DNA of 64,000 bases, from positions 186,001 to 250,000 of the forward strand of contig NZ_STGU01000003.1 in the NCBI RefSeq assembly GCF_004912135.1, read 5' to 3'. Of the stretch, positions 35,937 to 44,822 are shown one piece after another. Every line of letters starts with the position of its first letter. Position 1 is the stretch's first letter. The position numbers and the translations under genes were made by a program. The DNA comes from Rhizobium rosettiformans W3 (lineage in GTDB: Bacteria; Pseudomonadota; Alphaproteobacteria; Rhizobiales; Rhizobiaceae). Under the pieces are notes generated by a model. That model made no database searches. It was not told the DNA's origin and saw nothing but the letters and a program-made list of their open reading frames with translations.

Positions 35937-36545
35937 ATGTCCACTGACAGCTACATTCATTTCCATCAGGCCCCGCAGGCCGATGCCCCGCTCGTCTTCA
36001 CGTTCCATGGGACGGGTGGAGACGAACATCAGTTTCCGGGGCTCATCAACCGAATCCTGCCCGAGGCGGGGATTGTCTCGCCGCGCGGCGACGTGTCGGA
36101 ATACGGTGCCGCTCGCTTTTTCAAGCGCACAGGCGAAGGCGTTTACGACATGGCCGACCTCGCCGAGAGGACGGCGAAGATGGCAGCATTCATTCATGCT
36201 CACAAGGCGCAGAACCCGGATCGCCCGATCTACGGGCTCGGTTATTCGAACGGCGCGAATATCCTGGCTTCGGTCCTATTCGGAGCCCCCGATCTCTTCG
36301 ATCGTGTGGTGCTGATGCATCCGCTGATCCCCTTCGATCCGCCGGCGCAGGCGGGGCTTCAAACCCTCTCGGCCCTTGTCACGGCCGGCCAGCGCGACCC
36401 GATCTGCCCGCTGCCGCTCACCGAGCGTCTGATCGCCTACTTCGAGGCGCAGGGGGCATCGGTCGAGACCTTTCTGCATCAGGGCGGGCATGAAGTCTCG
36501 CAAGGCGAGGTCGATGCGATCGCAGCCTTCCTGCAGAAGGCCTGA
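35937..36545 (+). CDS. Alpha/beta hydrolase, phospholipase/carboxylesterase type (MhqD-like)
   Basis: A 202-residue alpha/beta hydrolase. Nucleophile Ser in GYSNGAN (GxSxG), Asp in GQRDPICPL, His in HQGGHEVS, oxyanion strand FTFHGTGGDEHQF. The family includes MhqD, found beside MhqO and linked to quinone and electrophile resistance. ATG 35937 has a TTTGGAG site. It ends before a strong bidirectional terminator. Confidence 0.87.
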   Translation: MSTDSYIHFHQAPQADAPLVFTFHGTGGDEHQFPGLINRILPEAGIVSPRGDVSEYGAARFFKRTGEGVYDMADLAERTAKMAAFIHAHKAQNPDRPIYGLGYSNGANILASVLFGAPDLFDRVVLMHPLIPFDPPAQAGLQTLSALVTAGQRDPICPLPLTERLIAYFEAQGASVETFLHQGGHEVSQGEVDAIAAFLQKA

Positions 36546-36564
36546 GCTCAGGAACATCGAATTG

Positions 36565-36595
36565 AAAAGGCCCGAGGCAGAGCTTCGGGCCTTTT
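36565..36595. terminator. Bidirectional terminator
   Basis: An 11-base-pair stem (AAAAGGCCCGA with TCGGGCCTTTT) with a 9-base loop lies between the converging hydrolase and zinc-dehydrogenase genes. T-runs are present for both strands. Confidence 0.9.
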
Positions 36596-36608
36596 GCGTG
36601 TCTGGTTT

Positions 36609-37625
36609 TCAGCCGATCTGGATCAGGGCCTTGATCAGGCCGGATTTTTCGCGCGCCCAGCGCGGCAGATCCGTGGCAAGATCTGCCAGCGTCGTGCGAT
36701 GGGTGATCAGCTGGTCGATCGGCACCAGGCCGTCCGCAATCGACTTGCGCACGTGATCGAAATCGACGCGGGTCGCGTTGCGGCTGCCGATCAGCATCAT
36801 CTCGCGCTTGTGGAATTCCGGATCGGAGAAGGTGATGTCCTCCTTCACGACGCTGACCAGGACGAGCGCACCGCCATGGGCGACGAAGCGGAAGGCGCGT
36901 TCCATCGAGGCGCGGTAGCCTGTGGCGTCGAAGACGACATCGAAGCCATCGCCCCCGGTCAGGTCCGCGACCGCAGCCTCGAGGCCCTCATCGGCGAGAA
37001 GACCCGATGTGAAGCCGAGGCGGTTCGCTGCCATCGACAGGCGCTCGCGGCTGGTGTCGAGCAAGGTGACCTCGTGGCCGGCGATGCGGGCGAAGATCGC
37101 CGTGCCGAGGCCGATGGGGCCGGCCCCAATGACCAGTGCCCTGCATCCGGCGGGAGCCAGGGAACGACGCACGGCATGGGCGCCGATGGCCAGAAATTCG
37201 ACGGTGGCTGCGGCTTCCGGGGACAGGTCGTCAGCGGGATAAAGGTTGATGGCAGGAACGGTGATTTCCTCGCACATGGCGCCATCGGTATGCACACCGA
37301 GCACGCGGATGTTGGTGCAGCAATTGGGCTTGTCCTTGCGGCAGGCAATGCAGGTGCCGCAGGCGATGTAGGGATTGACGATCACCTTCGTGCCAACGGC
37401 GAGATCGACACCTTCGCCGGCTTCGCGGACCGTCGCCGAGATCTCGTGGCCCATGACGCGGGGATATTCGAGGAAGGGGTGTTTGCCTTCGAAGATATGG
37501 TAGTCCGTCCCGCAGATCCCGACATGGCTGATGGCGATCCGGGCCTCACCCTGTTTCGGGTGGGGGGCGGGATCGCGATCGACGACGTCCAATCGGCCCG
37601 GTTCGACACACAATGCGGCCTTCAT
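36609..37625 (-). CDS. Zinc-binding dehydrogenase, LgoD/L-galactonate 5-dehydrogenase-like
   Basis: A 338-residue medium-chain dehydrogenase. Catalytic zinc ligands: Cys in GICGTD and the GHE of YPRVMGHEIS; structural zinc Cys cluster CGTCIACRKDKPNCC; NAD fold GAGPIGLG. The stretch ITFSDPEFHKRE-IGSRNAT is close to what I recall from E. coli LgoD (YjjN), which oxidises L-galactonate to D-tagaturonate. Tagaturonate reductase and altronate dehydratase genes nearby support that role. L-gulonate or idonate dehydrogenase remain possible. It is separated from the ABC permease by a terminator, so it has its own promoter. Confidence 0.87.
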   Translation of the reverse strand: MKAALCVEPGRLDVVDRDPAPHPKQGEARIAISHVGICGTDYHIFEGKHPFLEYPRVMGHEISATVREAGEGVDLAVGTKVIVNPYIACGTCIACRKDKPNCCTNIRVLGVHTDGAMCEEITVPAINLYPADDLSPEAAATVEFLAIGAHAVRRSLAPAGCRALVIGAGPIGLGTAIFARIAGHEVTLLDTSRERLSMAANRLGFTSGLLADEGLEAAVADLTGGDGFDVVFDATGYRASMERAFRFVAHGGALVLVSVVKEDITFSDPEFHKREMMLIGSRNATRVDFDHVRKSIADGLVPIDQLITHRTTLADLATDLPRWAREKSGLIKALIQIG

Positions 37626-37660
37626 GCTGGTTCCTTTCGGTGACCCGGCAAGGTTTGACG

Positions 37661-37692
37661 AAAAAAAAGGGGATGCCATTCGCGACATCCCC
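37661..37692 (-). terminator. Rho-independent terminator of the sugar ABC operon
   Basis: On the minus strand GGGGATG and CATCCCC pair around a 10-base loop and are followed by eight T's. It ends the transcript of the binding protein-ATPase-permease operon, 15 bases after the permease stop. Confidence 0.92.
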
Positions 37693-37706
37693 CACCTTGG
37701 GAAAAA

Positions 37707-38678
37707 TCAGCGGCTGCCGCGGCGGCGCAGCTGGTCGAAATAAACGATCAGGATGATCAGAGCACCGGTGATAATGCGCTGCCAGAAGGAGTTGACGTTC
37801 ATCAGATTGGCGCCGTTGTTGATCGTTGCCAGGATGAAGGCGCCGAGCAGCGGGCCCTGGACCGAACCGACCGCGCCGAACAGGCTGGTACCGCCGATGA
37901 CCGAGGAGGCGATCGCCTGCAGTTCCCAGCCTTCAGCCTGGGTGGCGTTGCCGATCCCGATGCGCGAGGCAAGCAGGATCCCGACGAAGGCAGCACAGGT
38001 CGAGGACAGGATATAGGCGGTGTAGATCGTGCGGGTGACGTTGACGCCGGAGAGGCGGGCGGCTTCGCTGTTGGAGCCGACTGCAAAGAGGTAGCGTCCC
38101 CAGCGGCTGAGGTGCAGGAAGACATAGGCTGGGATCGCCACCACGATGACCATCCAGAAGAGGCTCGGGACCCCGAGAAAGTCGGCGCGGGCGAAGTTGG
38201 TGAAGGCCTCGTTGGAGATCGAGATCGTCGAGCCATTGGTGATCAAGAGGCCGATGCCGCGCAGCGAGGTGAGCGTTGCGAGCGTGATGATGAAGGGCGG
38301 CAGGCCCATGCGGACGATGCCGAAGGCGTGGAACATGCCAATCGCGACGCCCATCAGCAGCGTCAGGATGATGGCGATCCAGACCGGAACGCCGGCTGCA
38401 AGCAACCAGGCGATGATGACGCTGGCAAAGCCGACCACGGCGCCCACGGAGAGGTCGATGCCCGCGGTGATGATGACAAAGGTCTGCCCGACGGCGAGGA
38501 TTGCCGTCATCGCGCCCTGGCGCAGTAGGTTGCTGATGTTGTTGGGCGTCCAGAAGCTGTTGGTGGCAAAGCCGAGTAGTAGCCAGAGGAAGAGCAGGAG
38601 GCCGAGCAGCGTGAGGCTGAAGAGGATGCTCATGCCCCTCTTCGGCGCGACCTTGGTCTCGGTGTTATCGGTGCTCAT
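37707..38678 (-). CDS. Sugar ABC transporter permease (RbsC family)
   Basis: A 323-residue inner-membrane permease of the ribose/galactose/autoinducer-2 type, with about ten membrane segments and the GxxxGLPPFI and GGTSLFGAVGS motifs of the family. Last of a three-gene importer, 53 bases after the ATPase. With the rest of the cluster it probably brings in L-galactose or a related sugar. Confidence 0.92.
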   Translation of the reverse strand: MSTDNTETKVAPKRGMSILFSLTLLGLLLFLWLLLGFATNSFWTPNNISNLLRQGAMTAILAVGQTFVIITAGIDLSVGAVVGFASVIIAWLLAAGVPVWIAIILTLLMGVAIGMFHAFGIVRMGLPPFIITLATLTSLRGIGLLITNGSTISISNEAFTNFARADFLGVPSLFWMVIVVAIPAYVFLHLSRWGRYLFAVGSNSEAARLSGVNVTRTIYTAYILSSTCAAFVGILLASRIGIGNATQAEGWELQAIASSVIGGTSLFGAVGSVQGPLLGAFILATINNGANLMNVNSFWQRIITGALIILIVYFDQLRRRGSR

Positions 38679-38731
38679 TGGTGTCCTCCCAGTCGTCTTT
38701 TCATGTCGCTTGTTCTTCAGGGCATCTCGTC

Positions 38732-40285
38732 TCAGACGCCGATCGCCTCGGTCAGCACATCCTCGTGCGAGGCGGTCCGGTAATCGTGGCTTGCTACCAG
38801 CCTGCCCTGGCGGAAGACATGCAGCCGGTCCGCCAGTTCATAAACCTCGGGCAGGTAAGACGAGATCAGGATGATGCCCGCTCCCTGCTTCAGCAGCTCG
38901 GCGAAGAGCCGGTAGATCTCGGCCTTCGTGCCGACATCGACGCCGACGGTCGGCTCGTCGAAGATGAAGAGCCGAGCGCCATGGCTCAGCCATTTGCCGA
39001 TGACGATCTTCTGCTGGTTGCCGCCAGACATGGCAGAGGCCAGAACCCCGCGTGTCGGTGTCTTGATCTTAAGGTCGTCGATCTGCTTGTCGGCATTGTT
39101 GGCTTCAAGCTTCGGGCTGATGGTCACCCCTCGGCTCAAGCGGCCAAAGACCGGCAGGTTGATGTTGAGGCCGATCGGCAGGTTGAGGCACAGCCCCTGG
39201 TCGCGGCGGCTTTCGGGGGCGAGCGCAATGCCGAGGTCCATGGCCTTGCGCTCGGTATCGATGACGACCTTCTTGCCGTCCCAATAGACCTCGCCGGCCG
39301 TCGGCTTGTGCCGACCATAGAGGCCCAGCGCAAATTCACTGCGGCCGGCGCCGATCAGGCCGTAGAGACCGACGATCTCGCCGGAGCGGACGGTCAGCGA
39401 AACATCCGAGAAGCCGGGCCCAGACAGGCCTTTCGTCTCGAGTATGGTCGCGCCGATCGGCAGCTTTTCCTTGTGGTAGGTCTGCTCGATCGAACGGTTG
39501 ATCATCAGCGAGATCAGCTCTGCATCGTTCGTCTCGCTGATCAGGCGGGTGCCGACATGGGTGCCGTCGCGCAGGACCGAGACGCGGTCCGCCAGTTCGA
39601 AGACCTCTTCCATGCGGTGGCTGATATAGACGATGGTCACGCCTTCCGACTGCAGACGGCGGATCAGGCGGAAGAGCTGGGCGGATTCCTGACGTGTCAG
39701 GTAAGCCGTCGGTTCATCGAAGATCAGGAAGCGAATGCCGCGCATCGCGGCGCGGGCGGTGGCCACCAGCTGCTGCTGGCCGATCGTGAGGTTGTCGAGG
39801 ATTTCGCCGGCTGGCAGGTTGAAGCCGAGGTCGTCGAGGACGTTTTGCGCGGCTTGCGTCATGGCGCGCTGGCGCATGATGCCGCCCGAGGACATCTCGT
39901 CGCCGAGGAACATGTTGGCAGCGACGGAGAGATGCGCGCACAACACGACTTCCTGGTGAACGGCGTTGATGCCGCGATTGATCGCTTCGTTCGGGGTGGC
40001 AAGCGCAACCGGCTTGCCGCACCAGCGGATCTCGCCCGCGGTGCGCGGAATAACGCCGGTCAGAAGCTTGATGAGGGTGGATTTGCCGGCGCCGTTTTCG
40101 CCGACAATGGCGTGAATTTCTCCGGCGAGGAAGGTGACGGTCGCGGGCTTCAGGGCCTCGACGGCGCCATACTTCTTCTGCAGGCCGACGAGTTCGAGGA
40201 TCGGCGTTCCCGGCGGAATGCGGTCGGTTTCCATCAGCTCGGGCTGATTGTCGTGCCGGTGGCTCACATCGTGCAGCGAAGTCAT
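38732..40285 (-). CDS. Sugar ABC transporter ATP-binding protein (RbsA family, double ATPase)
   Basis: A 517-residue protein with two fused ABC domains. First: Walker A GENGAGKST, signature LTIGQQQL, Walker B LIFDEP. Second: a degenerate Walker A GLIGAGRSE, signature MSGGNQQK, Walker B IFDEPTVGVD. The first 25 residues are a short extension. A GGAGG site is 6 bases before ATG 40285. The strong hairpin upstream separates it from the binding-protein gene. Confidence 0.94.
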   Translation of the reverse strand: MTSLHDVSHRHDNQPELMETDRIPPGTPILELVGLQKKYGAVEALKPATVTFLAGEIHAIVGENGAGKSTLIKLLTGVIPRTAGEIRWCGKPVALATPNEAINRGINAVHQEVVLCAHLSVAANMFLGDEMSSGGIMRQRAMTQAAQNVLDDLGFNLPAGEILDNLTIGQQQLVATARAAMRGIRFLIFDEPTAYLTRQESAQLFRLIRRLQSEGVTIVYISHRMEEVFELADRVSVLRDGTHVGTRLISETNDAELISLMINRSIEQTYHKEKLPIGATILETKGLSGPGFSDVSLTVRSGEIVGLYGLIGAGRSEFALGLYGRHKPTAGEVYWDGKKVVIDTERKAMDLGIALAPESRRDQGLCLNLPIGLNINLPVFGRLSRGVTISPKLEANNADKQIDDLKIKTPTRGVLASAMSGGNQQKIVIGKWLSHGARLFIFDEPTVGVDVGTKAEIYRLFAELLKQGAGIILISSYLPEVYELADRLHVFRQGRLVASHDYRTASHEDVLTEAIGV

Positions 40286-40346
40286 GTCATTCCTCCCGTC
40301 AGTCTATGAAAGCGGCCGACGCCTCCCGCGCCTGCCGTTTCCGGTC

Positions 40347-40374
40347 CGGCACGCGCGACGGATGCCGCGCGTGC
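40347..40374 (-). other. Strong intergenic hairpin after the binding-protein gene
   Basis: GGCACGCGCG and CGCGCGTGCC form a perfect 10-base-pair stem with an 8-base loop, no T-run. As with the phnD hairpin it lies between a binding-protein gene and the next transporter gene, and would protect the 5' mRNA part. Confidence 0.65.
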
Positions 40375-40385
40375 CGAAGTCTCGA

Positions 40386-41372
40386 TCAGTTGACCTTCGG
40401 GTTCAGAAGGGCGTCGATCTTCGGGTCCGCCATGTTGGCCTGGGTCACCAGGTTTGCGCCGGTGTCGACGAAGGTCTCGACCTTCTCGCCCTTGGACACG
40501 GCGAGCGCGGTCTTCACGCCGTCGTAGCCCATGCGATACGGATCCTGGACGACGAGGCCGGCGAGAACGCCTTCCTTGAGGAAGCCGACGGTCTTTTCAT
40601 CCGAGTCGAAGCCGATGACCTTGATCTTGTCGCCGAGCTTGTTTTCGGCGATCGCCTGGCCGACGCCCTGCGCCATGATCAGGTTCGATGCAAAGACGCC
40701 AACGATATTCGGGTTGGCGGTGATCAGGTCGGTCATCATGTTCAGACCGGTGGTTGCCTGGCCGTCGGCGAAGCGGTCGACGGTTACCTGGATGCCCGGA
40801 TACTTGGTCTTGATCTGGTCGAGGAAGCCTTCGCGGCGCTGGTCGAGCGAGCCGACGCCCGGCAGGCTGGTGATGATGGCGACTTCGCCCTCTTCCTTGC
40901 CGGTCGCCGCCTTGATCGCTGCAACGAGACCATCAGCGGCGATGCGGCCGCCCTGGACGTTGTCGGTGGTCAGAAACGATGTGAAAGCCTGGGAGTCTGC
41001 GCCCGAGTCGATGCCGATGATCGGAACGGACTTCGCGGCTTCGTCGATTGGCTTGCCGAGCGCCTTGAATTCGGTCGGCGAGATGACGACGGCGGCCGGG
41101 CCGCCGGCGACGGCGTTTTCAAGGATGCTGATCTGGCCGTTGATGTCGGATTCGGACTGAGCGCCCAGCTCCGGCACGTTCACGCCGAGGTCCTTGCCGG
41201 CCTGGCGGGCGCCGGCGAGCACGATCTGCCAGTAGAAGGACGTGGTGTCCTTGACGATGATCGGGATGGTCACATCCTGGGCATAGGACATGGCCGGCAT
41301 CATCGATGTCATCATTGCGGCGCCAGCGATCCCCATCAGGGCGCGGCGAGTCATGCTCTTCAGAATGGTCAT
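40386..41372 (-). CDS. Sugar ABC transporter substrate-binding protein (RbsB family)
   Basis: A 328-residue periplasmic protein of the ribose-binding type. A signal peptide with a twin-Arg-like start (MTRRALMGIAGAA) and an SYA-Q cut covers about 1-32. The mature part starts DVTIPIIVKDTTSFYW. ATG 41372 has a GAGGAG site; the frame to 41390 is not needed. It heads the importer operon, with TTTATCGATAAA sites 70-100 bases upstream. Confidence 0.93.
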   Translation of the reverse strand: MTILKSMTRRALMGIAGAAMMTSMMPAMSYAQDVTIPIIVKDTTSFYWQIVLAGARQAGKDLGVNVPELGAQSESDINGQISILENAVAGGPAAVVISPTEFKALGKPIDEAAKSVPIIGIDSGADSQAFTSFLTTDNVQGGRIAADGLVAAIKAATGKEEGEVAIITSLPGVGSLDQRREGFLDQIKTKYPGIQVTVDRFADGQATTGLNMMTDLITANPNIVGVFASNLIMAQGVGQAIAENKLGDKIKVIGFDSDEKTVGFLKEGVLAGLVVQDPYRMGYDGVKTALAVSKGEKVETFVDTGANLVTQANMADPKIDALLNPKVN

Positions 41373-41442
41373 TGTGGGTTCTCCTCTCAACGCGTCCTGT
41401 TCCTCCGGTTAGATCGGCCCGCAGAACGCAACCAGGACGATC

Positions 41443-41472
41443 TTTATCGATAAAAAACATTTTATCGAGGCA
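41443..41472. promoter_or_regulatory. Candidate GntR operators before the sugar importer
   Basis: TTTATCGATAAA (41443-41454) is a perfect 12-base palindrome; a second copy, TTTATCGAGGCA (41461-41472, 9 of 12), follows 18 bases on. Similar sites recur in the divergent regulator region at 44623 and 44659, so one regulator probably serves both promoters. A separate CTCCAG/CTGGAG dyad lies at 41478-41493. Confidence 0.65.
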
Positions 41473-41563
41473 CGCTACTCCAGCATTCTGGAGATTGCAA
41501 GCAGGCAAAAGCGGTCTCCTCCGAACCTCTTTCGCCCTTGTTCTCAGGGCATTCCGGGCCTTT

Positions 41564-42010
41564 TCAGACCCGGTGGATTTCCTCGGGATAGACGACGCCC
41601 TTCTTCAGGATAACGTTGCCGTAAATCCGCAATTCCGTGGTTGCGACGATATAGGCCGCGGTCTGCGCCCGTTCGTAGAAGGCGAAGCGCTCGAGGCTTT
41701 CGAGCTGGAAATCGCCCGCAAGCCTCGTGATCATCGCTTGAAACTCGGCACAGATCTCCGGGACGGCATGCGGATCGCCGACGACCTGCATGCGCCAGGC
41801 GGCATCCTCGACGAACTGGTCCAGCGGCATGTGGGCGAGGATTGCTTCGAGGATCTCGACGGCGCCGACGCCGTCGGCCCGGATAACCGGCGGGCCCATG
41901 GTCGAGGCCGGGAAATTGCCGTCGGCAATCACGATCTCGTCGCCGTGGCCCATGGTGGCGATGGCATGCAGGAGGTCGGGACCGAGCAGGGGGTGAATGC
42001 CTTTCAGCAT
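41564..42010 (-). CDS. fucU: RbsD/FucU-family sugar mutarotase (FucU-like)
   Basis: A 148-residue enzyme that speeds exchange between sugar anomers. MLKGIHPLLGPDLLHAIATMGHGDEIVIADGNFP carries the catalytic His and Asp in LLHAIATMGHGD and ADGNFP; the C-terminal YGNVILKKGVV closes the active site. FucU acts on L-fucose, which is 6-deoxy-L-galactose, so L-galactose would be a plausible substrate here. It follows the aldo/keto reductase by 9 bases. Confidence 0.9.
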   Translation of the reverse strand: MLKGIHPLLGPDLLHAIATMGHGDEIVIADGNFPASTMGPPVIRADGVGAVEILEAILAHMPLDQFVEDAAWRMQVVGDPHAVPEICAEFQAMITRLAGDFQLESLERFAFYERAQTAAYIVATTELRIYGNVILKKGVVYPEEIHRV

Positions 42011-42019
42011 GGTCTGCTC

Positions 42020-43039
42020 CTATTCCCGGACCGCGTCATCGCCGAGCGGCGGTGCGACCAGCGTATGCGCCTCGAAGGGTGCAAAGGCGGAGGCCGGCAG
42101 TTCTTCCGTGGTCAGCGCCATATTGCGGTTGAGGCTCTCGGGCCTCGCGGTGCCGATGATGACGGAGGCGACGACCGGATGATGCAACGGGAACTGCATG
42201 GCGAACTGGGCGAGCGGCTTGCCGGCCTGCTTTGCCAGGTCTTCCATGGCGCGTACCTTGGCGAGCACCTCGTCGGTTGCCGGCGTGTAGTCGAAATGGG
42301 CGCCGGGCACGGCGCCCGTCGCGAGGATGCCGGAGTTGAACACGCCGCCGGCAGTGATGGAGGTGCCGCGCTTCTCGCAGAGCGGCAGCAGTTCCTCGAC
42401 AGCGGAGCGATCGAGCAGCGAATAGCGGCCGGCCATGAGGATGACGTCGATATCGATGTCGGCCATCATCTCCAGGCAGGCCGGGACTTCGTTGACGCCG
42501 AGACCGAAGGCCTTGATGGCGCCCGAGGATTTCAGCTGGTCGAGGGCCTTGTACCCGCCGTCGCGGAGCTGCTTGACGTAGTGGTCGTTGACGGCGCGGC
42601 CATGGGTATAGACGCCGATGTCATGGACATAGAGGATGTCGATGCGGTTCAGGCCGAGGCGCGCATAGCTGAAGTCGACCGAGCGCATGATGCCGTCATA
42701 GCTGTAGTCGTAGACCAGCTTGAAGGGCAGCGGATCGACGAAGCCGACATTCGGGATCTGGTCCTTCGGCACGGGTGCCAGCAGGCGGCCGACCTTGGTG
42801 GAGAGCACATAGCTGTCCTCCGGCTTGTCGCGCAGGAAGTCGCCGACATAGCGCTCGGCCTGGCCAAAACCGTAATGGGGAGCGGTGTCGAAATAACGGA
42901 TGCCGTGATCCCAGGCCGCCTGCAGCGTGGCGATCCCGACATCGCGGGGGCAGGGCCGGTATAGGCCGCCGAGTGGGGCCGTGCCGAAGGAGTATTCGGT
43001 CACTTCGAGGGCGGTCTTGCCGATGCGTCTAGTCTTCAT
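42020..43039 (-). CDS. Aldo/keto reductase, L-fucose/L-galactose 1-dehydrogenase-like
   Basis: A 339-residue AKR. Catalytic tetrad is visible: Asp in YFDTAPHYG with the Tyr, Lys in STKVG and His in LYVHDIG. The sequence is of the D-threo-aldose (L-fucose) dehydrogenase subgroup, which also includes L-galactose dehydrogenase; these oxidise the sugar at C1 to a lactone. The frame to 43081 has no reason; MKTRRIGKTALEV at 43039 is the natural start. Between UxaA-like and FucU-like genes on one strand, tight spacing. Confidence 0.88.
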   Translation of the reverse strand: MKTRRIGKTALEVTEYSFGTAPLGGLYRPCPRDVGIATLQAAWDHGIRYFDTAPHYGFGQAERYVGDFLRDKPEDSYVLSTKVGRLLAPVPKDQIPNVGFVDPLPFKLVYDYSYDGIMRSVDFSYARLGLNRIDILYVHDIGVYTHGRAVNDHYVKQLRDGGYKALDQLKSSGAIKAFGLGVNEVPACLEMMADIDIDVILMAGRYSLLDRSAVEELLPLCEKRGTSITAGGVFNSGILATGAVPGAHFDYTPATDEVLAKVRAMEDLAKQAGKPLAQFAMQFPLHHPVVASVIIGTARPESLNRNMALTTEELPASAFAPFEAHTLVAPPLGDDAVRE

Positions 43040-43067
43040 GCTGATATCCGTTGTCCTGTTGTCGAGG

Positions 43068-44573
43068 TCAGAGCGTGGCACCGAGGTGCCACGGCACGAA
43101 TTCGTTGTCGCCGTAGCCGAAGAGCTCGCTCTTGGTCTTCTTGCCCGAGGCGGTCTCGATGATCAGGTCGAAGATGTCGCGACCCAGTCCCGAGACGCTG
43201 GCGTCTCCCGTGGCAATCACGCCGCAGTCGATGTCCATGTCCTCTTCCATCGACTTGTAGAGCGCGGTGTTACTCGTCAGCTTGATGGAGGGCACAGGCC
43301 GAGAGCCGAAGCAGGAGCCGCGGCCAGTGGTGAAGGCAATGACATTCGCGCCGCCGGCCACCTGGCCGGTCGCGGAGACCGGGTCGTAGCCGGGCGTGTC
43401 CATGAAGACGAGGCCGTGTTCGGTGACGCGCTCGGCGTAATTGTAGACAGCGGTCAGCGGCGAGCGTCCGCCTTTGGCGACCGCGCCAAGCGACTTCTCG
43501 AGAATGGTGGTGAGGCCACCCTTCTTGTTGCCGGGCGAGGGATTGTTGTCGAGCGAGGCGCCGTGCTGGGCGACATAGGCCTCCCACCAGGAGATCAGGC
43601 CGTCGAGCTTGACGGCGACATCTTCGTTGACGGCGCGGCTGCGCAGGAGGTGTTCGGCGCCGTAGATTTCCGAGGTCTCGGAGAGGATCGCAGTGCCACC
43701 GGCACCGGCCAAGATATCGACGGCAACGCCGAGCGCCGGATTGGCGGTGATTCCGGACAGGCCGTCGGAACCGCCGCATTGCAGGCCGACGATGATCTCG
43801 CTGACGGAGATCGGTTCGCGGCGCATGGTGCCGACTTCGGCTGCGATCTCTTTCAGGATCGAAAGGGCGTTCTCGACGGCGCGGCGGGATCCGCCGGCGT
43901 CCTGGATGTTGAAGTGACGTTTCGAAGCACCGGCGCCGCTCTGGCCGTAAAGCGTCAGCTGGTTGACCTCGCAGCCGAGGCCGACCATCAGCACGCCGCC
44001 GAAATTCACATGTCTCGTGTAGCCGGCTATCGTTCTGTGCAGCGTGCGCATGCCGTCGCCGGTCGAGCTCATGCCGCAGCCCTGATCGTGGACGATCGGC
44101 ACAAAGCCGTCGATGCCCTCGTAATGCGGCAGGATGGTGCAGTTGGCCGCATCCGCAATCGCCCGACAGACGGTGGTGGAACAGTTCACGCTGGCGATGA
44201 TGCCGATGTAGTTGCGGGTGGCCGCGCGGCCATCGGCGCGTCTATAACCCATGAAGGTACGGCCCTTGTCGGCTGCCGTCGCGGCTTCGGGGGCTGTTAG
44301 TCCGCTGACCGAGAGGCGGTCTTCATCGAAGGCGAGGTTGTGGGAATGGACGTGGTCGCCGGCGGCAATGTCCGTTGTGGCGCGGCCGATCGCCTGGGCA
44401 TATTTGACGACCGGTTCGCCCTTATGAATGGCGCGGACAGCGACCTTGTGGCCGGGATCGATCTTGGCCGAAGCTGCGGCGCCACCGGGCAGGACATGCC
44501 CCGCCTCGATCGCAACAGTGGTCACGGCAACATTATCGTCCTGCGACAGCAGGATGCAGGCTGGTTTCGACAC
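43068..44573 (-). CDS. UxaA-family altronate dehydratase
   Basis: A 501-residue full-length UxaA-type enzyme: an N-terminal SAF domain (about 1-85, with DHVHSHNLA) and a C-terminal dehydratase domain from about 100, with CSTTVCRAIA, HDQGCGM, GLGCEVNQ and GLQCGGSDGLSG Cys motifs for the metal. It removes water from D-altronate to give 2-keto-3-deoxygluconate. Start GTG 44573 (VSKPACILLSQDDNV) has a GGGAG site 9 bases away; the longer frame to 44810 runs into the regulator's promoter and is rejected. Galactarate or other acid-sugar dehydratase is possible. Confidence 0.88.
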   Translation of the reverse strand: MSKPACILLSQDDNVAVTTVAIEAGHVLPGGAAASAKIDPGHKVAVRAIHKGEPVVKYAQAIGRATTDIAAGDHVHSHNLAFDEDRLSVSGLTAPEAATAADKGRTFMGYRRADGRAATRNYIGIIASVNCSTTVCRAIADAANCTILPHYEGIDGFVPIVHDQGCGMSSTGDGMRTLHRTIAGYTRHVNFGGVLMVGLGCEVNQLTLYGQSGAGASKRHFNIQDAGGSRRAVENALSILKEIAAEVGTMRREPISVSEIIVGLQCGGSDGLSGITANPALGVAVDILAGAGGTAILSETSEIYGAEHLLRSRAVNEDVAVKLDGLISWWEAYVAQHGASLDNNPSPGNKKGGLTTILEKSLGAVAKGGRSPLTAVYNYAERVTEHGLVFMDTPGYDPVSATGQVAGGANVIAFTTGRGSCFGSRPVPSIKLTSNTALYKSMEEDMDIDCGVIATGDASVSGLGRDIFDLIIETASGKKTKSELFGYGDNEFVPWHLGATL

Positions 44574-44622
44574 CCGATGTTTCTCCCATGCGTCCGGCGA
44601 GACCGGATCCTGTGTTTTGTCT

Positions 44623-44670
44623 TTTATCGGCAATAGACAGTTGCTCGTCAATGGGTATGATATCGATAAA
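44623..44670. promoter_or_regulatory. Candidate GntR operators between uxaA-like and regulator genes
   Basis: TTTATCGGCAAT (44623-44634, 9 of 12 to TTTATCGATAAA) and GATATCGATAAA (44659-44670, 10 of 12) are 36 bases apart, twice the 18-base spacing seen before the importer. They lie in the 249-base divergent control region. Confidence 0.6.
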
Positions 44671-44822
44671 GAACAATTTACGCGACGAGGGCGCGGGAGG
44701 AGAAGCTCAACGTCAAAGGAAGCAGGGAGACCGCAATCGGTGGTTTTCATTGCGCGCGGCTGCGTCTTGCGCCAAGAGGCAGAAGACCGACGCGCTAGAC
44801 CAAGAAACATTCAGGCAGGGCC

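Noticed and set aside
44574-44810. N-terminal extension of the uxaA-like gene to 44810
   Set aside because: The added residues cover the divergent promoter and operator sites, and GTG 44573 has a proper ribosome site.
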